From Clytia hemisphaerica (taxonomy: Eukaryota; Cnidaria; Hydrozoa; Leptothecata; Clytiidae): a stretch of DNA of 64,000 nt. The stretch lies in the NCBI GenBank assembly GCA_902728285.1, contig CACVBU010000910.1, positions 1,434,080 to 1,498,079 of the forward strand. Direction: 5' to 3'. Position numbers and translations under genes: made by a program. The notes under the pieces were generated by a model, which was not told the DNA's origin, ran no database searches, and worked only from the letters and a program-made list of their open reading frames with translations. Shown one piece after another: positions 20,904-31,617 of the stretch (the stretch's first letter is position 1; each line of letters opens with the position of its first letter).

Positions 20904-21830
20904 AATGCCTAATTCTGAGAAATCACTATCAGAATTAAATAAACGTTTGAAAGATATTCAATCCCAAATAAAGGATATGAAGGATAAACAACAGGAAAGA
21001 TCAAGCAGTTTGCAGTCGAAATCAGATGATGATGGTGAGGAATCCTCATCATCATCACCCTCAACAAGAAAAACCAAACAGAAACATAAGAAAAAGAAGA
21101 AAAAACATAGCCGAAAACGTAAATCAGGGGAAGAAGAAGAACAACCTGCATCAATGCATGCAAAAAGGAAGTGCATCCTGGTGCATCCCAGTGAGGATCG
21201 ATACTAGCCCAGTGCGGCAAAATCATAGCATAAATCGTAACATCGGCTGGGAGACAGACCACAGATCTGTAAAGCCCGAAGGGCTAGATTTGCGGCTTTT
21301 ATCGAAAAGTGAAGCCTAGGTTTGGAAGGATTTCCTACCAAAGTCACGTGACTAAAATATGCAATTTCACCGGTTTGAGAGATGTGAAATAGCGTTTGCC
21401 GCCTACTTTTCTTTATCTCGCGCTCCGAAAACAATTAAAATGCTAGATCCTATCCATCGGCACGAAATTTAAAAAGTCAAATTTTTGCTTCACTTTTTTT
21501 TTGCTGGAGAAAGCTTAAAGTTGCTTATCTAGCCCTTCGGGCTTTACAGATATCTGTGAGATAGACTCGGACAACCCAGCTCCTTTTAATGAGATTGACT
21601 TATCAGAGCCAGAGGAAACATTCAATGCAAGGGCTAGCCAAACAGATGGCTATGAGTCACTTGACGAAAATGAGAATCAGAAACCTGTAGTTTTAGTAGA
21701 TAAGCAGGAACAGCAAAACAATGGGGAACTAAAAGAGCCAGAACTTGAATTAGATGTCGATAAGCTTGTCTCTGTGTCAACTGAGGAAGAAAGGTCAAGC
21801 CCTATTCGAAAAATTGGCTCAGTTAATTAA
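20904..21830 (+). pseudogene. Gag-like ORF of DIRS-like element 2, broken
   Basis: The ATG at 20904 opens a charged coiled-coil region (LSELNKRLKDIQSQIKDMK), then Ser-rich and Lys/Arg-rich tracts (KKKKKKHSRKRKS) that could act as a nuclear-localisation or nucleic-acid-binding stretch. The frame ends at 21207; homologous sense continues in another frame up to the MITE at 21260 and resumes after it (EIDSDNPAPFNEIDLSEPEE...) to a stop at 21828-21830. So there is at least one frameshift plus the MITE insertion. No zinc knuckle is visible. Assignment as Gag is by position and composition, not by a recognised domain. Confidence 0.55.
21260..21557. mobile_element. 298-bp MITE of the AAGCCCGAAGGGCTAGAT family
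   Basis: Ends CACAGATCTGTAAAGCCCGA and, inversely, CCTTCGGGCTTTACAGATAT-CTGTG. Flanks GAGACAGAC (21251-21259) and GAGATAGAC (21558-21566) form a 9-bp duplication with one mismatch. It splits the Gag-like frame. Diverged relative at 11821-12064. Confidence 0.75.
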
Positions 21831-22269
21831 GACAAACTGGGAGATTGAGAAGCCCTTTGAGAACATGAAAAAGATTTTCAAAACATAGCTATTTTGGGCC
21901 ATGCCTCCCACGAAATTTCACTAAAACGCAGAATCTTCATTCGTGGCAATATCAATCACAATACAAGGACTTATGTGCACAGTCACAGCGAATAACTACA
22001 AAATTGTTTTAAGAAGTCAAACTGAGCAAAGAAAATATCCAAAACCAGGTAATAAACAAATTTAACCTTGACACAAAGCTAGAGGAATTTGAAGGAGGAC
22101 AACTATCTAAGCATCAGGCCCAGTGGGGCAGATATACATCTGATGCTGCTATCATGAATATCATAAAAGGAGACACTTTTCTCTTTTTGCTTACCAAGGT
22201 CAAAACATTTTGCAAAAAATGCACAATTTTCTCCAGAGGAGGAATCTTTCATCAGGGAAGAAATAATCA
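21785..22269 (+). pseudogene. Gag/RT linker of DIRS-like element 2, degraded
   Basis: Fragments in shifting frames: LFEKLAQLIKTNWEIEKPFE (stop near 21887), LSKHQAQWGRYTSDAAIMNI with IKGDTFLF (22107-22190), then PEEESFIREEI (22236-22270). The last two resemble the stretch preceding the RT domain in element 1 (ASPFVLSIIENGYRIPFKN). At least two frameshifts. The coding sense resumes after the non-LTR insertion as KKCYHEDEEFISPIFNRQKS from about 24100. Confidence 0.55.
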
Positions 22270-22301
22270 AGTATCCTTCCATTGATTTCACACCTGACGA
22301 A

Positions 22302-23946
22302 ATGATCGATAATATTCCGCTATTTGTTAAGGATCTGCAAGACATTTCAAGTTCTACTGATATCAATGACACTCCCCCTACTATGGATGAAATACAATCT
22401 CACATACAAAAGCTGAAAAATAACAAAGCCAGCAATGACATCGAACCAGAGCTACTCAAACAATACTCCCATCGTATTATGCTTGAAGTGATCCATAGAA
22501 TCACTAATAATATTTGGTCTGGAGATGACTTACCAAATAGCTGGGGACAATCTCTTCTAAAAACACTATGGAAGGGTAAAGGGCCGAAGAAAGATCCTTC
22601 GAAATACAGTGGGATCAGCATTGGGTCCACTGTTTGCAAACTTGTAGTAAATATCATTCTCACCAGACTTCGTGAATGGTACGAAAAACAGCTCTCAGAT
22701 GAACAAAATGGGTTTCGTTCCAACCGGGGTACAACCGATGGGATATACACCGTCAAAAGAGTCCATCAAATCAGCCACCGCAAGAAGCAACTCGTTTTTC
22801 TCTTATTCGTAGACCTGTCAGCAGCGTTTGACCATATACCTCGCAAATGGTTATTCGATTCCATAAGTTTACGATTCAGCAACAGACGATCTCCAATTCT
22901 GATCCAAATCCTTGAAAAATTATATCACCAAACGTCTCTGTCGTATGAGGGAAAAGTATTTGAAACCACGTCCAGTGTACGCCAGGGTGGCCCAGAAAGC
23001 CCTTTTCTCTTCAACCTGTACATAGACTATGTCATGCGCCTGATGATCGAGAAAAGTCTTGCTGATCCATCCATTAAATTTTTCGTCCACAAGTATCGTA
23101 TTAACAGTAATTCGATCTCAAGAAAGGAAAGACTGTCTTTGCGAAAAAATAGGTTGAGTTCATTAGGGACATCATCATTACCTTGGTGTGGCTATGCTGA
23201 TGACTTAGTTCCTACAGAGTAAAATTGGTCTCCAACAGGCTACTGTTTTGCTTGATGAAGTCTTCACGAAATTCGGCTTAACCATCAATTCTCAAAAAAC
23301 CGAAACAATGATACTTAACCATCCCGATGAAATACCGTATCCCACTTCTATCGTTGATCTGAACGAAAGTCAACTGTCGAATTTCAAATACCTTGGTGCT
23401 TATCTCAATTCGAATCAACCTAATACCGGAGAAAAAGAAATCGCCCATCGTATTCAACTCGCAACTGCAAAATTTTCGCAAATGTCAAATGTCTTACAAA
23501 ACTTTCATATTAAACTGAAAACGAGAGTATTATTTTTGAATATCTTTGTCAGAAGTCGGCTGGTGTATGCCTGCCAGAATTGGAACCTCAATCAGGAACA
23601 CTTTGATCGTCTTAATGTGACATATCGGAAATTTTTGCGTCGAATGGTACGCGGTGGGTTCAAGTTTATGAATGAAAATGAAAATGATTATAGATATGCA
23701 ATTAGTAATGCCCAGCTCCACAGAATCTGTGGAACTACCGATGTTGACTATTTTATTAAATCCCAACAACATCACTATGCTGGTCATGTGATTCGAATGT
23801 CATCTACTCGTACGAAGTTATTGACATTTAATGACGACCATTATACGCGAAGAGGTCGTTCTGCCAAGTCATTGCTGGATCAAGTTGTTGATAATAAAAA
23901 TATCTCCATTAGTCAATTTTGTTCTCTTGCCTTAAGCGAGAAGTAG
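22302..23946 (+). pseudogene. Non-LTR reverse transcriptase, one frameshift
   Basis: RT motifs in order: LKNNKASNDIEPELLK (motif 0/1 region), SGISIGSTVCKL, NGFRSNRGTTDGIYTVKR, motif A LFVDLSAAFDHIPR, motif B SVRQGGPESPFLFNLYIDYV, catalytic WCGYADDLV (about 23190-23215). The frame closes at 23222 (GAG TAA), but homologous sequence (SKIGLQQATVLLDEVFTKFG) continues one frame over to 23946, so a single-base shift has occurred just after the catalytic motif. The C-terminal region contains LRRMVRGG and HYAGHVIRMSS, common after the RT in several non-LTR clades; I cannot fix the clade by eye. No endonuclease remains. Confidence 0.85.
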
Positions 23947-24060
23947 TGATTGAACTTGAATTTAACTAGTTCGACATGGGGAAATAGCAAATGAGTAGGC
24001 CTCATGGTGAGGTATTTCTCCATGTCCAACCATGCCCAGCAATGGGCGGTTGTAGAATTG

Positions 24061-24084
24061 TATTATTATTATTATTATTATTAT
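24061..24084. repeat. (ATT)n tail of the non-LTR element
   Basis: About eight ATT units ending the non-LTR retrotransposon; they mark its 3' border. Confidence 0.9.
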
Positions 24085-24085
24085 A

Positions 24086-25804
24086 AAGAAAACGATAATA
24101 AAAAAATGCTATCATGAAGATGAGGAATTTATCTCTCCAATTTTTAACAGACAAAAATCAGATGGTTCAATTAGAATGATATTGAACTTAAAAATATTGA
24201 ATGAACACATAAAATTTGAACACTTCAAAATGAGCAATATTTATTCAGTACTCAACATGATTTCCAAGGGATGTTTTATGGCAAAAATTGACTTAAAAGA
24301 TGCATATTACAGTGTAAGGATAGCTAAGAGATACCAAAAGTATCTGAAATTTGAATTTGATAATCAATTATACCAATTTACTTGTTTTCCAAATGGGCTT
24401 GGGCCATGCCCAAGAAAGTTTACAAAAATAATGAAAGTACCAACCTCAAATCTTAGAAAAGCTGGTATCCCAGTGTGTGGATATATTGATGATCTCTTTA
24501 CTAAATCTCAATCCTATGAAGGCTGTCTTAAAAGCATTATTGAAATAGTAAAAGAATTTCAGTATCTTGGTTTTGCAATTCATCCAATAAAATCTGAATT
24601 TGAACCAAAACAGATTTTAACTTTTTTGGGGTTTGTTATAAATTCAATTGAAATGTCAGTATCTTTGACCCCAGAGAAGGAAAACCGACTTAAAAATCTA
24701 GTATCACAATTACTAAAAATCAAGTATCCAACAATAAGATTTGTAGCAAAAGTTGTTGGTACCTTGGTATCTAGTTTCCCAGCTGTAAAATTTGCTCAAC
24801 TGCACTATAGACATATTGAAAAAGTAAAATCTGAAGCATTGGCAAAAAATAAAGGAAATTATGAAGCCAAATGCCAACTTTCCAATGAATCTCGGGAAGA
24901 ATTAAAATGGTGGAAAACAGCCAATCTTAAAAATTGGATAAGTCCACCACCAATAACTCTAGAAATGAAAACTGATGCATCCACGGGTGATTTCTCTCCA
25001 AATTCCTCTGGCGGTTGGGGAGCAACATGTCAGGGTATTCAATGAGGAGGTGCATGGGACATTATAGAGCAATCTTACCATATAAATACTCGTGAGCTTC
25101 TGTCTATCTACTTTGCACTTCGATCTTTTAAAAACCTTTATAGAAGTAAACATGTTCGTATTCTGAGTGATAACACTACAGCAATTGGCACGGTCAATAA
25201 AATGGGCTCTAGCAAAAGTCTTATAAATAATGAGATAAGCAAAGACATTTGTCAGTTTTGTGAAGAAAATGAAATTTGGGTCACAGCAACTTACATTCCA
25301 GGAATAGAGAATGACATTGCTGACACAGAATCCAGAAGAGAGTATAAAGAGGCAGAGTGGAAACTGAATCCTGAAATCTTTGGATTTCTAACTGCTACTT
25401 TAAATTTCAAACCAGAAATAGACTATTTTGCTAGTAGGCTTAACACTCAGCTACCCAAATATGTCTCCTACAGGCCTGACCCATATGCTCACTCAATAAA
25501 TGCTTTAGCCTAAAACTGGTCCAACACTAAAGGCTATATCTTCCCTTCTTTTAGCTTAATCGACCGTGTACTTCACAAGATTCGACACGAAAAAGCAACA
25601 GCAATGGTAGTAGTCCCAGTGTGGACCACCCAACCATGGTATACAACTTACATGGAAATGCTGAGATCAAAGCTGGAAACGATTCCACCCTGTCCAACCG
25701 TAATGACAATGCCACAAGCTCCGGATCTGGTACACCCTCTTCACAAAAATCTTACCCTAATGGCTGGGATCTTATCCGGCAAAGATATCAAAATGAGGGA
25801 ATAG
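24086..25804 (+). pseudogene. RT / RNase H / methyltransferase-like region of DIRS-like element 2
   Basis: RT: SDGSIRMILNLKILNEH, motif A AKIDLKDAYYSVRI, FPNGLGPCPRKFTKIMK, catalytic VCGYIDDLFT (about 24475-24500), LTFLGFVIN. RNase H: LEMKTDAST, a stop at 25043-25045, then HINTRELLSIYFALRSF, ILSDNTTAIGTVNK, IPGIENDIADTESR. The methyltransferase-like part follows: DYFASRLNTQLPKYVSYRPD, a stop near 25511-25513, then YIFPSFSLIDRVL, MVVVPVWTTQPWY. The last block is the Dam-like region of DIRS elements with the PP motif altered to PS. Two nonsense codons make it non-functional. It is only distantly similar to element 1, so the two are different families. Confidence 0.85.
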
Positions 25805-27653
25805 ATGAAAGCTCAATCAACATTCTTCTGACAAGTTGGAGAAAAGGTACAAAATCTTCCTATGCTAAGTACCTCGCAGCTTGGAAAGACCTCTCTTATT
25901 GTCAAGAGGTATTGATTCTTTTGACCCAACAATACCACAAGCCTTAGCTTTCCTAACAAATTTATTTGAGAAAAATCACAGCTATGGTCAACTCAATACA
26001 GCTTGCAGTGCTCTTTCAGCTGTATTTGCACCAAAACAAGGGACAACTTTCGGAAAACTTCCCATTATAAAAAGATTCATGAAAGGTGTATTTGAAACTA
26101 AGCCATCTTTCCCCAAATATACAGTCGTTTGGGATGTAAACAAAGTCTTTGATTTCTTCAGATCCCTTGAGATCACTGCCAACTTGCCACTGAAAATGCT
26201 AACTCTAAAACTATGTATGCTTTTAATGTTGATATCAGGGGGTCAAAGGTCACAAACCATACATTGCATTGCAAGAGCTGATGTCAAATTTATTGACGAA
26301 ACGTCAGTTTACATTCCTATTATGGAAAAACTGAAGCAAACAAAAGCCACAAACCATGTGGAACCCTTAGAATTCAAAATGTTTTCTGAACATAAGTTGT
26401 GTGCAGTGATACACTTAAAAGAATACATTAATAGAGTTGAAACCTTAGCACCAAATGCAAAACAGCTGTTCGTTAGCTTTGCAAAACCGCATAAACCTGT
26501 ATCTAAAGACACAATTTCACGCTGGTGTAAGGAGGTGCTAAGGTTGTCTAGTATTGATATTTCTAAATATACGACCCATTCTTCTAGATCGGCAGCTACA
26601 TCGGGTCGTTGTAAAACATGGAGTAGCTCCATGGAGTACTCCAATGGAGTACCTATTGGAGTACTCTAAAAATATTGCAGACCAGATTTTAGATCGCCGC
26701 GAGAGGAAAATAAAGAACTGTATAATTTTGTATTTGCTCTAAAACCACTCTGTAGCAAGAATGTGGCTTTCATGTTGGTCTCTTTTTATGGTTTTATATC
26801 CTTTCATGTCATCACATTGAGTATGAAATTGTCATATCAAAGAAATAAGTTGGCGGACTCCATTTATTGTGATTGTCTTATTATTTTGTTAATTGAAGTG
26901 TATTTTGTCAATAAAATGACAATGAATAATTTAATAATCTAAAACCCCTCTGTAACCTCTCTCACAGACTGTCCCCAACTGCCATTTCATATCCAGTCAT
27001 ACTACCTGCATCATATTGAGTATGATAAAAATTCCTTTTGGAAATGGGTTGATAAGCTATTTATTCTATGATTGTCACAATATTTTATAAAATTCAATCT
27101 GTTGACAAAAGGACAAAAGAAAAATATTGCTTAAGAAAGCTCTAGTGCCCTACTGGTGTTACATAAATAATATATCACATAATACTATATACAATTACAC
27201 TGATATTATATGTATTATTATAAAGTGTTTGATATATCAGAGCTATTCTGCAAGCTAAATCTGGTCTGTTAATTGTAGAATCAACAAAGATTTTTAAGCA
27301 GAGAGCGTGCGCTATATGAGTTTTACTGCCTAGCCATTTTTTCACAAACAAATACTTGAGAAATTCTTTTGATTGCTATAAATTGGAAGTTTACAGCTGG
27401 TGGAAAAGGTTGATTATCAAATTTGTGATATTCATCGCTCTGACTGGTATTTTAGGGGGTACTCCATTAGGTACTCCATTGGAGTACTCCATGGAGCTAA
27501 TCCATGTTTTACAACGACCCAGCTACATCTAAAGCATCCAAAAAGGGGATACCTCTAAAAACAATTACCAACAAAGCTGGTTGGAAAAATAAACGTATGT
27601 TTGCAACCACTTATCAAAGGACAATTGAATGCGACTTTGACATTGTCACTTGA
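25790..27653 (+). pseudogene. Tyrosine recombinase of DIRS-like element 2, frameshifted and split
   Basis: The core-binding part (SSINILLTSWRKGTKSSYAK, YLAAWKDLSYCQE) is followed by a frameshift near 25905; the catalytic domain continues in the next frame (DSFDPTIPQALAFLTNLFEK ...). Catalytic Arg in SGGQRSQTI, His and Arg in YTTHSSRSAATS. The Mutator-like MITE then interrupts at 26603. After it, the sense resumes in KASKKGIPLKTITNKAGWKN and reaches the nucleophile Tyr in FATTYQRT, with a stop at 27651-27653. All active-site residues are therefore still present but on two sides of the insertion. Confidence 0.8.
26603..27520. mobile_element. 918-bp Mutator-like MITE with 9-bp target duplication
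   Basis: Terminal inverted repeats of about 60 bp start GGGTCGTTGTAAAACATGGA. They contain repeated palindromic GGAGTACTCC words and CCATGGAG. The target duplication AGCTACATC is exact (26594-26602 and 27521-27529), the 9-bp length typical of Mutator-like elements. The interior is AT-rich with no transposase. Confidence 0.85.
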
Positions 27654-28013
27654 AAAAATGAACATTATTTCATAGTTGACTATAATATTACTTTGAGTTA
27701 TGTATATGAAATTTTGGGCAAATCTGGCGTATTAGAAGCCATTTACGTACTAACTAAATGAGATGCGAATTTGATTCAGTTTGAATGTTCTTTATTTATT
27801 GATTATCTGCTGAGAATTTGTTCTAAAGTTCATGACACTAGTTGTGTTTTTTGATAGTATGATAATACTATTTTTACCTACCTTGATGTAAGTTGCATTA
27901 TATATTTTTAATTCACAGAAATAATTTTCTAATTGCACCGAAAAAGGTGTTACATGATATCTATTTCGTTAAATTATATTACCTCGCATTGGCTTACAGA
28001 AAAACTTGCGAAA
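27654..28013. other. 3' untranslated part of DIRS-like element 2
   Basis: No ORF. AT-rich sequence between the recombinase stop and the right inverted terminal repeat. Confidence 0.5.
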
Positions 28014-28060
28014 TCTTCGCTATACTCTCGAAGAGTCTGGAAACTAGAATGACGTAAAAT
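28014..28060 (-). repeat. Right inverted terminal repeat of DIRS-like element 2
   Basis: Perfect inverse match to 20602-20648 over 47 bp, ending CTAGAATGACGTAAAAT. It is followed directly by a second inverted-repeat structure (28061-28338) with related termini. Confidence 0.9.
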
Positions 28061-28338
28061 TGAACAAATAAATGAGACTTACCTAAGTTGATATTTATTT
28101 GTGATTTTATGATTTCTAGTTTCCAGTAACGATGAGAGAGATTATAGCGCCCACCCAGGTGCTTTACCCTCCCAGGTATCTCTCTCATCGTTATTTCTGT
28201 AAGCTGATTACTTGCCAATACTGACTCTTCCGGTCTACGTTCTCTTCGCTATAATCTCTCTCATCGTTACTGAAAACTAGAAATCATAAAATCACAAATA
28301 AATATCAACTTAGGTAATTCTCATTTATTTGTTCAATT
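28061..28338. repeat. Foldback with ~88-bp arms next to the DIRS right end
   Basis: The left arm starts TGAACAAATAAATGAGACTT and reaches GAGAGATTATAGCG. The right arm is its near-perfect inverse, ending TCATTTATTTGTTCA near 28336. Parts of both arms (TTCTAGTTTCCAG; ATAGCGAAGAGAACG in inverse) resemble the terminal repeats of element 2. It may be a small related element, or the complementary region that DIRS elements carry next to the right terminal repeat. Confidence 0.75.
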
Positions 28339-31300
28339 TGTTTGAAAAGTATATAGAGTAAACGTATTGTAAAGCACTTTTCAACACTGAAGTGATTAAC
28401 ATTGCTCTAATTGTATTAAATATTTTGTAAAACTATTATATTAATAGCTAGAATCTAAATTCACTTTCCATTAATAAATGTGACAATCATACACCTGAAG
28501 AATCGGTAGAACAAAGCATTTTCAGACAAACATTTAAAAAAGATTTAAAGAAATAGAGTGAAAGGTGTAAATAGCTTTCTTAAGTCCAAGCGATTTTCAA
28601 CACTGAAGTGATTAACATTGCTCTAATTGTTTTAAACATTTTGTAATACTATTATATTAATAGCTAGAATCTAAATTTACTTTCCATTAATAAATGTGAC
28701 AATTATACACCTGGAGAATCAGTAGAACAAAGCATTTTCAGACGAAGATTTAAAAAAGATTTAAAGAAATAAAGTGAAAGGTGTAAATAGCTTTCATAAG
28801 TTCAAGCAATTTTCAACACTGAAGAGATTAAAATTCCTGTAATTGTTGTAAATATTTCAAAATAAAAAATATTAATTCAAGTCCAACTTCACCTTTTTTA
28901 AGGATAAAAAGCATTTATTATCTTTACCATTATCTTGGTAGCAAGATTTAAAAAATTGTTTGAAAAGTATATAGAGCAAACGTTTTCAACAATTTCAAAC
29001 AATTTCAACACTGAAATGATTAACATTGCTGTAATTGTTGTAAATATTTTAAATTGTAAAATATTAATTCAAGTCCAAATTCACCTTTAAGGACAAAAAG
29101 CGTTCATTATCTATACCATTCATAAGTTCAAGCAATTGTCAACACTGAAGTGATTAACATCGCTGCAATTATTGCAAATCTTTCAAAATATGAAATATTA
29201 ATTCAAGTCCAACTTCACCTTTAAGGACAAAAAGCGTTCATTATCTATACCATTATCTTGGTAGCAAGATTTAAAAATTGTTTGAAAAGTATATAGAGCA
29301 AACGTATTGTGAAGCAATTTTCAACACTGAAGTGATTAACATTGCTCTAATTGTATTAAATATTTTGTAAAACTTTAATAATAATAGCTAGAATCTAATT
29401 TTACTTTCCATAAATAAAAGTAACTACTATACACCTGGAGAATCGGTATAACAAAGCTTTTTCAGACGAAGATTTAAAAAAGATTTAAAGAAATAATGTG
29501 AAAGGTGTAAATAGCTTTCGTAAGTTCAAGCAATTTTCGACACTGAAGTGATTAACATCGCTGCAATTATTGTAAATCTTCCAAAATATGAAATATTTAT
29601 TCAAGTCAAACTTTAACTTTAAGGAGAAAAATTGTTCATTATCTATACCATTATCTTGGTAGCAAGATTTAAAAATTGTTTGAAAAGTTTATAGAGTAAA
29701 CGTATTGTGAAGCAATTTTCAACACTGAAGTGATTACCATTGCTCTAATTGTATTAAATATTTTGTAAAACTTTAATAATAATAGTTAGAATCTAATTCT
29801 ACTTTCCTTTAATAAAAGTGACAATTATACATCTGGAAAATCGGTAGAACAAAGCTTTTTCAGACGAAGATTTAAAAAAGATTTAAAGAATAAAAGTGAA
29901 AGGTGTAAAAAGCTTTCGTAAGTTCAAGCAATTTTCAACACTGAAGTGATTAACATCGCTGTAATTATTGTAAATATTTCAAATTATATAATATTAATTC
30001 AAGTCCAACTTCACCTTTAAGGATAAAAAGCGTTCGTTATCTATACCAATATCTTGGTAGCAAGATTTAAAAAATTGTTTGAAAAGTAAATAGAGCAAAC
30101 GAATTGTGAAGCGATTTTCAACACTGAAGTGATTAACATCGTTCTATTTATTTTAAATATTCTGTAAAACTATAAAATTAATTGTCAGAATCTAGTTTTA
30201 CTTTCGAGTAATAAAAGCGAGCTTTATTGACCTGAAGGACCGGAAAAATAAGCTATTTCAAATTAAAAGAAAAATGCAGAAATTTTATGCAATGGGATTA
30301 AAGTATTGTAGCAATATTTAACAAACAGTTTGGAAAGCACATAGATCAAACGTATTGTGAAGCAATGTTCACAACACGGAAGTGATTAACATTGCTCTAA
30401 TTGTTTTAAATATTTTGTAAAAATATAATATTAATAGCTAGAATCTATTTTTATTTTCGATTAATAAAAGTGACAATTATACCCCTCAAGAATCGGTAGA
30501 ACAAAGCTTTTTCAGACGAAAAGAAAAACGTGACAATGTTGTGCAATGTTATCAAAATAAGTTAGCAAGAATAAGAAAATAAAGTGAAAAGGTGTAAAAG
30601 CTTTCGTAAGTTCAAGAATTCAACAATGAAATGATTACATTGCTGTAATTGTTGTAAATATTTTAATTGTAAATATTATTCAAGTCAAATTCACCTTTAA
30701 GGACAAAAAGCGTTCATTATCTATAACCATTCATAAGTTCAAGCATGTCAACACTGAAGTGATTAACATCGCTGCAATTATGGCAATCTTTCAAAATATG
30801 AATATTAATAATTCAAGTCCAACTTCACCTTTAAGGACAAAAAGCGTTCATTATCTATACCATTATCTTGGTAGCAAGATTTAAAATTGTTGAAAAGTAT
30901 ATAGAGCAAACCGTATTGTGAAAATTTTTCCACACTGAAGTGATTAACATTGCTCTAATTGTATTAAATATTTTGTAAAAAACTTTAAATAATAGCTAGA
31001 ATCTAATTTTACTTTCCATAAATAAAAGTAACTACATACACCTGGAGAATCGGTATAACAAAGCTTTTCAGACGAAGATTTAAAAAGATTTAAAGAAATA
31101 ATGTGAAAGGGGAAATGCTTTCGTAAGTTCAAGCAATTTTCGACACTGAAGTGATTAACATCGCTGCAATTATTGTAAATCTTCCAAAATATGAAATATT
31201 TATTCAAGTCAAACTTTAACTTTAAGGAGAAAAATTGTTCATTATCTATACCATTATCTTGGTAGCAAGATTTAAAAATTGTTTGAAAAGTTTATAGAGT

Positions 31301-31617
31301 AAACGTATTGTGAAGCAATTTTCAACACTGAAGTGATTACCATTGCTCTAATTGTATTAAATATTTTGTAAAACTTTAATAATAATAGTTAGAATCTAAT
31401 TCTACTTTCCTTTAATAAAAGTGACAATTATACATCTGGAAAATCGGTAGAACAAAGCTTTTTCAGACGAAGATTTAAAAAAGATTTAAAGAATAAAAGT
31501 GAAAGGTTTAAAAAGCTTTCGTAAGTTCAAGCAATTTTTAACACTGAAGTGATTAACATCGCTGTAATTATTGTAAATATTTCAAATCATATAATATTAA
31601 TTCAAGTCCAACTTCAC
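28339..31617. repeat. Satellite array, segment 4
   Basis: Conserved boxes near 28383, 28603, 29325, 29718, 29937, 30120, 30932 and 31325. It contains most of the ~1.6-kb tandem duplication described at 29005-32915. It is broken at 31617 after CAACTTCAC by a foldback element. Confidence 0.9.

Larger units (their letters stand above)
22270..24085 (+). mobile_element. 5'-truncated non-LTR retrotransposon inserted in DIRS-like element 2
   Basis: It carries an endonuclease-less RT frame, a short 3' UTR (23947-24060) and a terminal (ATT)n tract, as in many non-LTR elements that end in a simple repeat. The 5' border is set by where DIRS coding sense stops (about 22265-22275), with a few bases of uncertainty. 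Truncation at the 5' end is the usual outcome of target-primed reverse transcription. Target duplication is not clear. Confidence 0.8.
20602..28060 (+). mobile_element. DIRS-like retrotransposon 2 with inverted terminal repeats, decayed and nested
   Basis: Bounded by a perfect 47-bp inverted repeat (20602-20648 and 28014-28060, beginning ATTTTACGTCATTCTAG). It contains a basic Gag-like frame, RT, RNase H, methyltransferase-like region and tyrosine recombinase, all broken by frameshifts or stops. Three later insertions split it: a MITE in Gag (21260-21557), a non-LTR retrotransposon in RT (about 22270-24085) and a Mutator-like MITE inside the recombinase active site (26603-27520). Flanking satellite runs GATTTAAA | ... 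| AATTTGTTTGAAAAG. A foldback segment at 28061-28338 sits between its right end and the satellite. Confidence 0.8.

Noticed and set aside
20909-21319. Several overlapping ORFs (117, 72, 97 codons) around 21 kb
   Set aside because: Alternative frames of the Lys/Ser-rich Gag-like region and of the MITE inside it.
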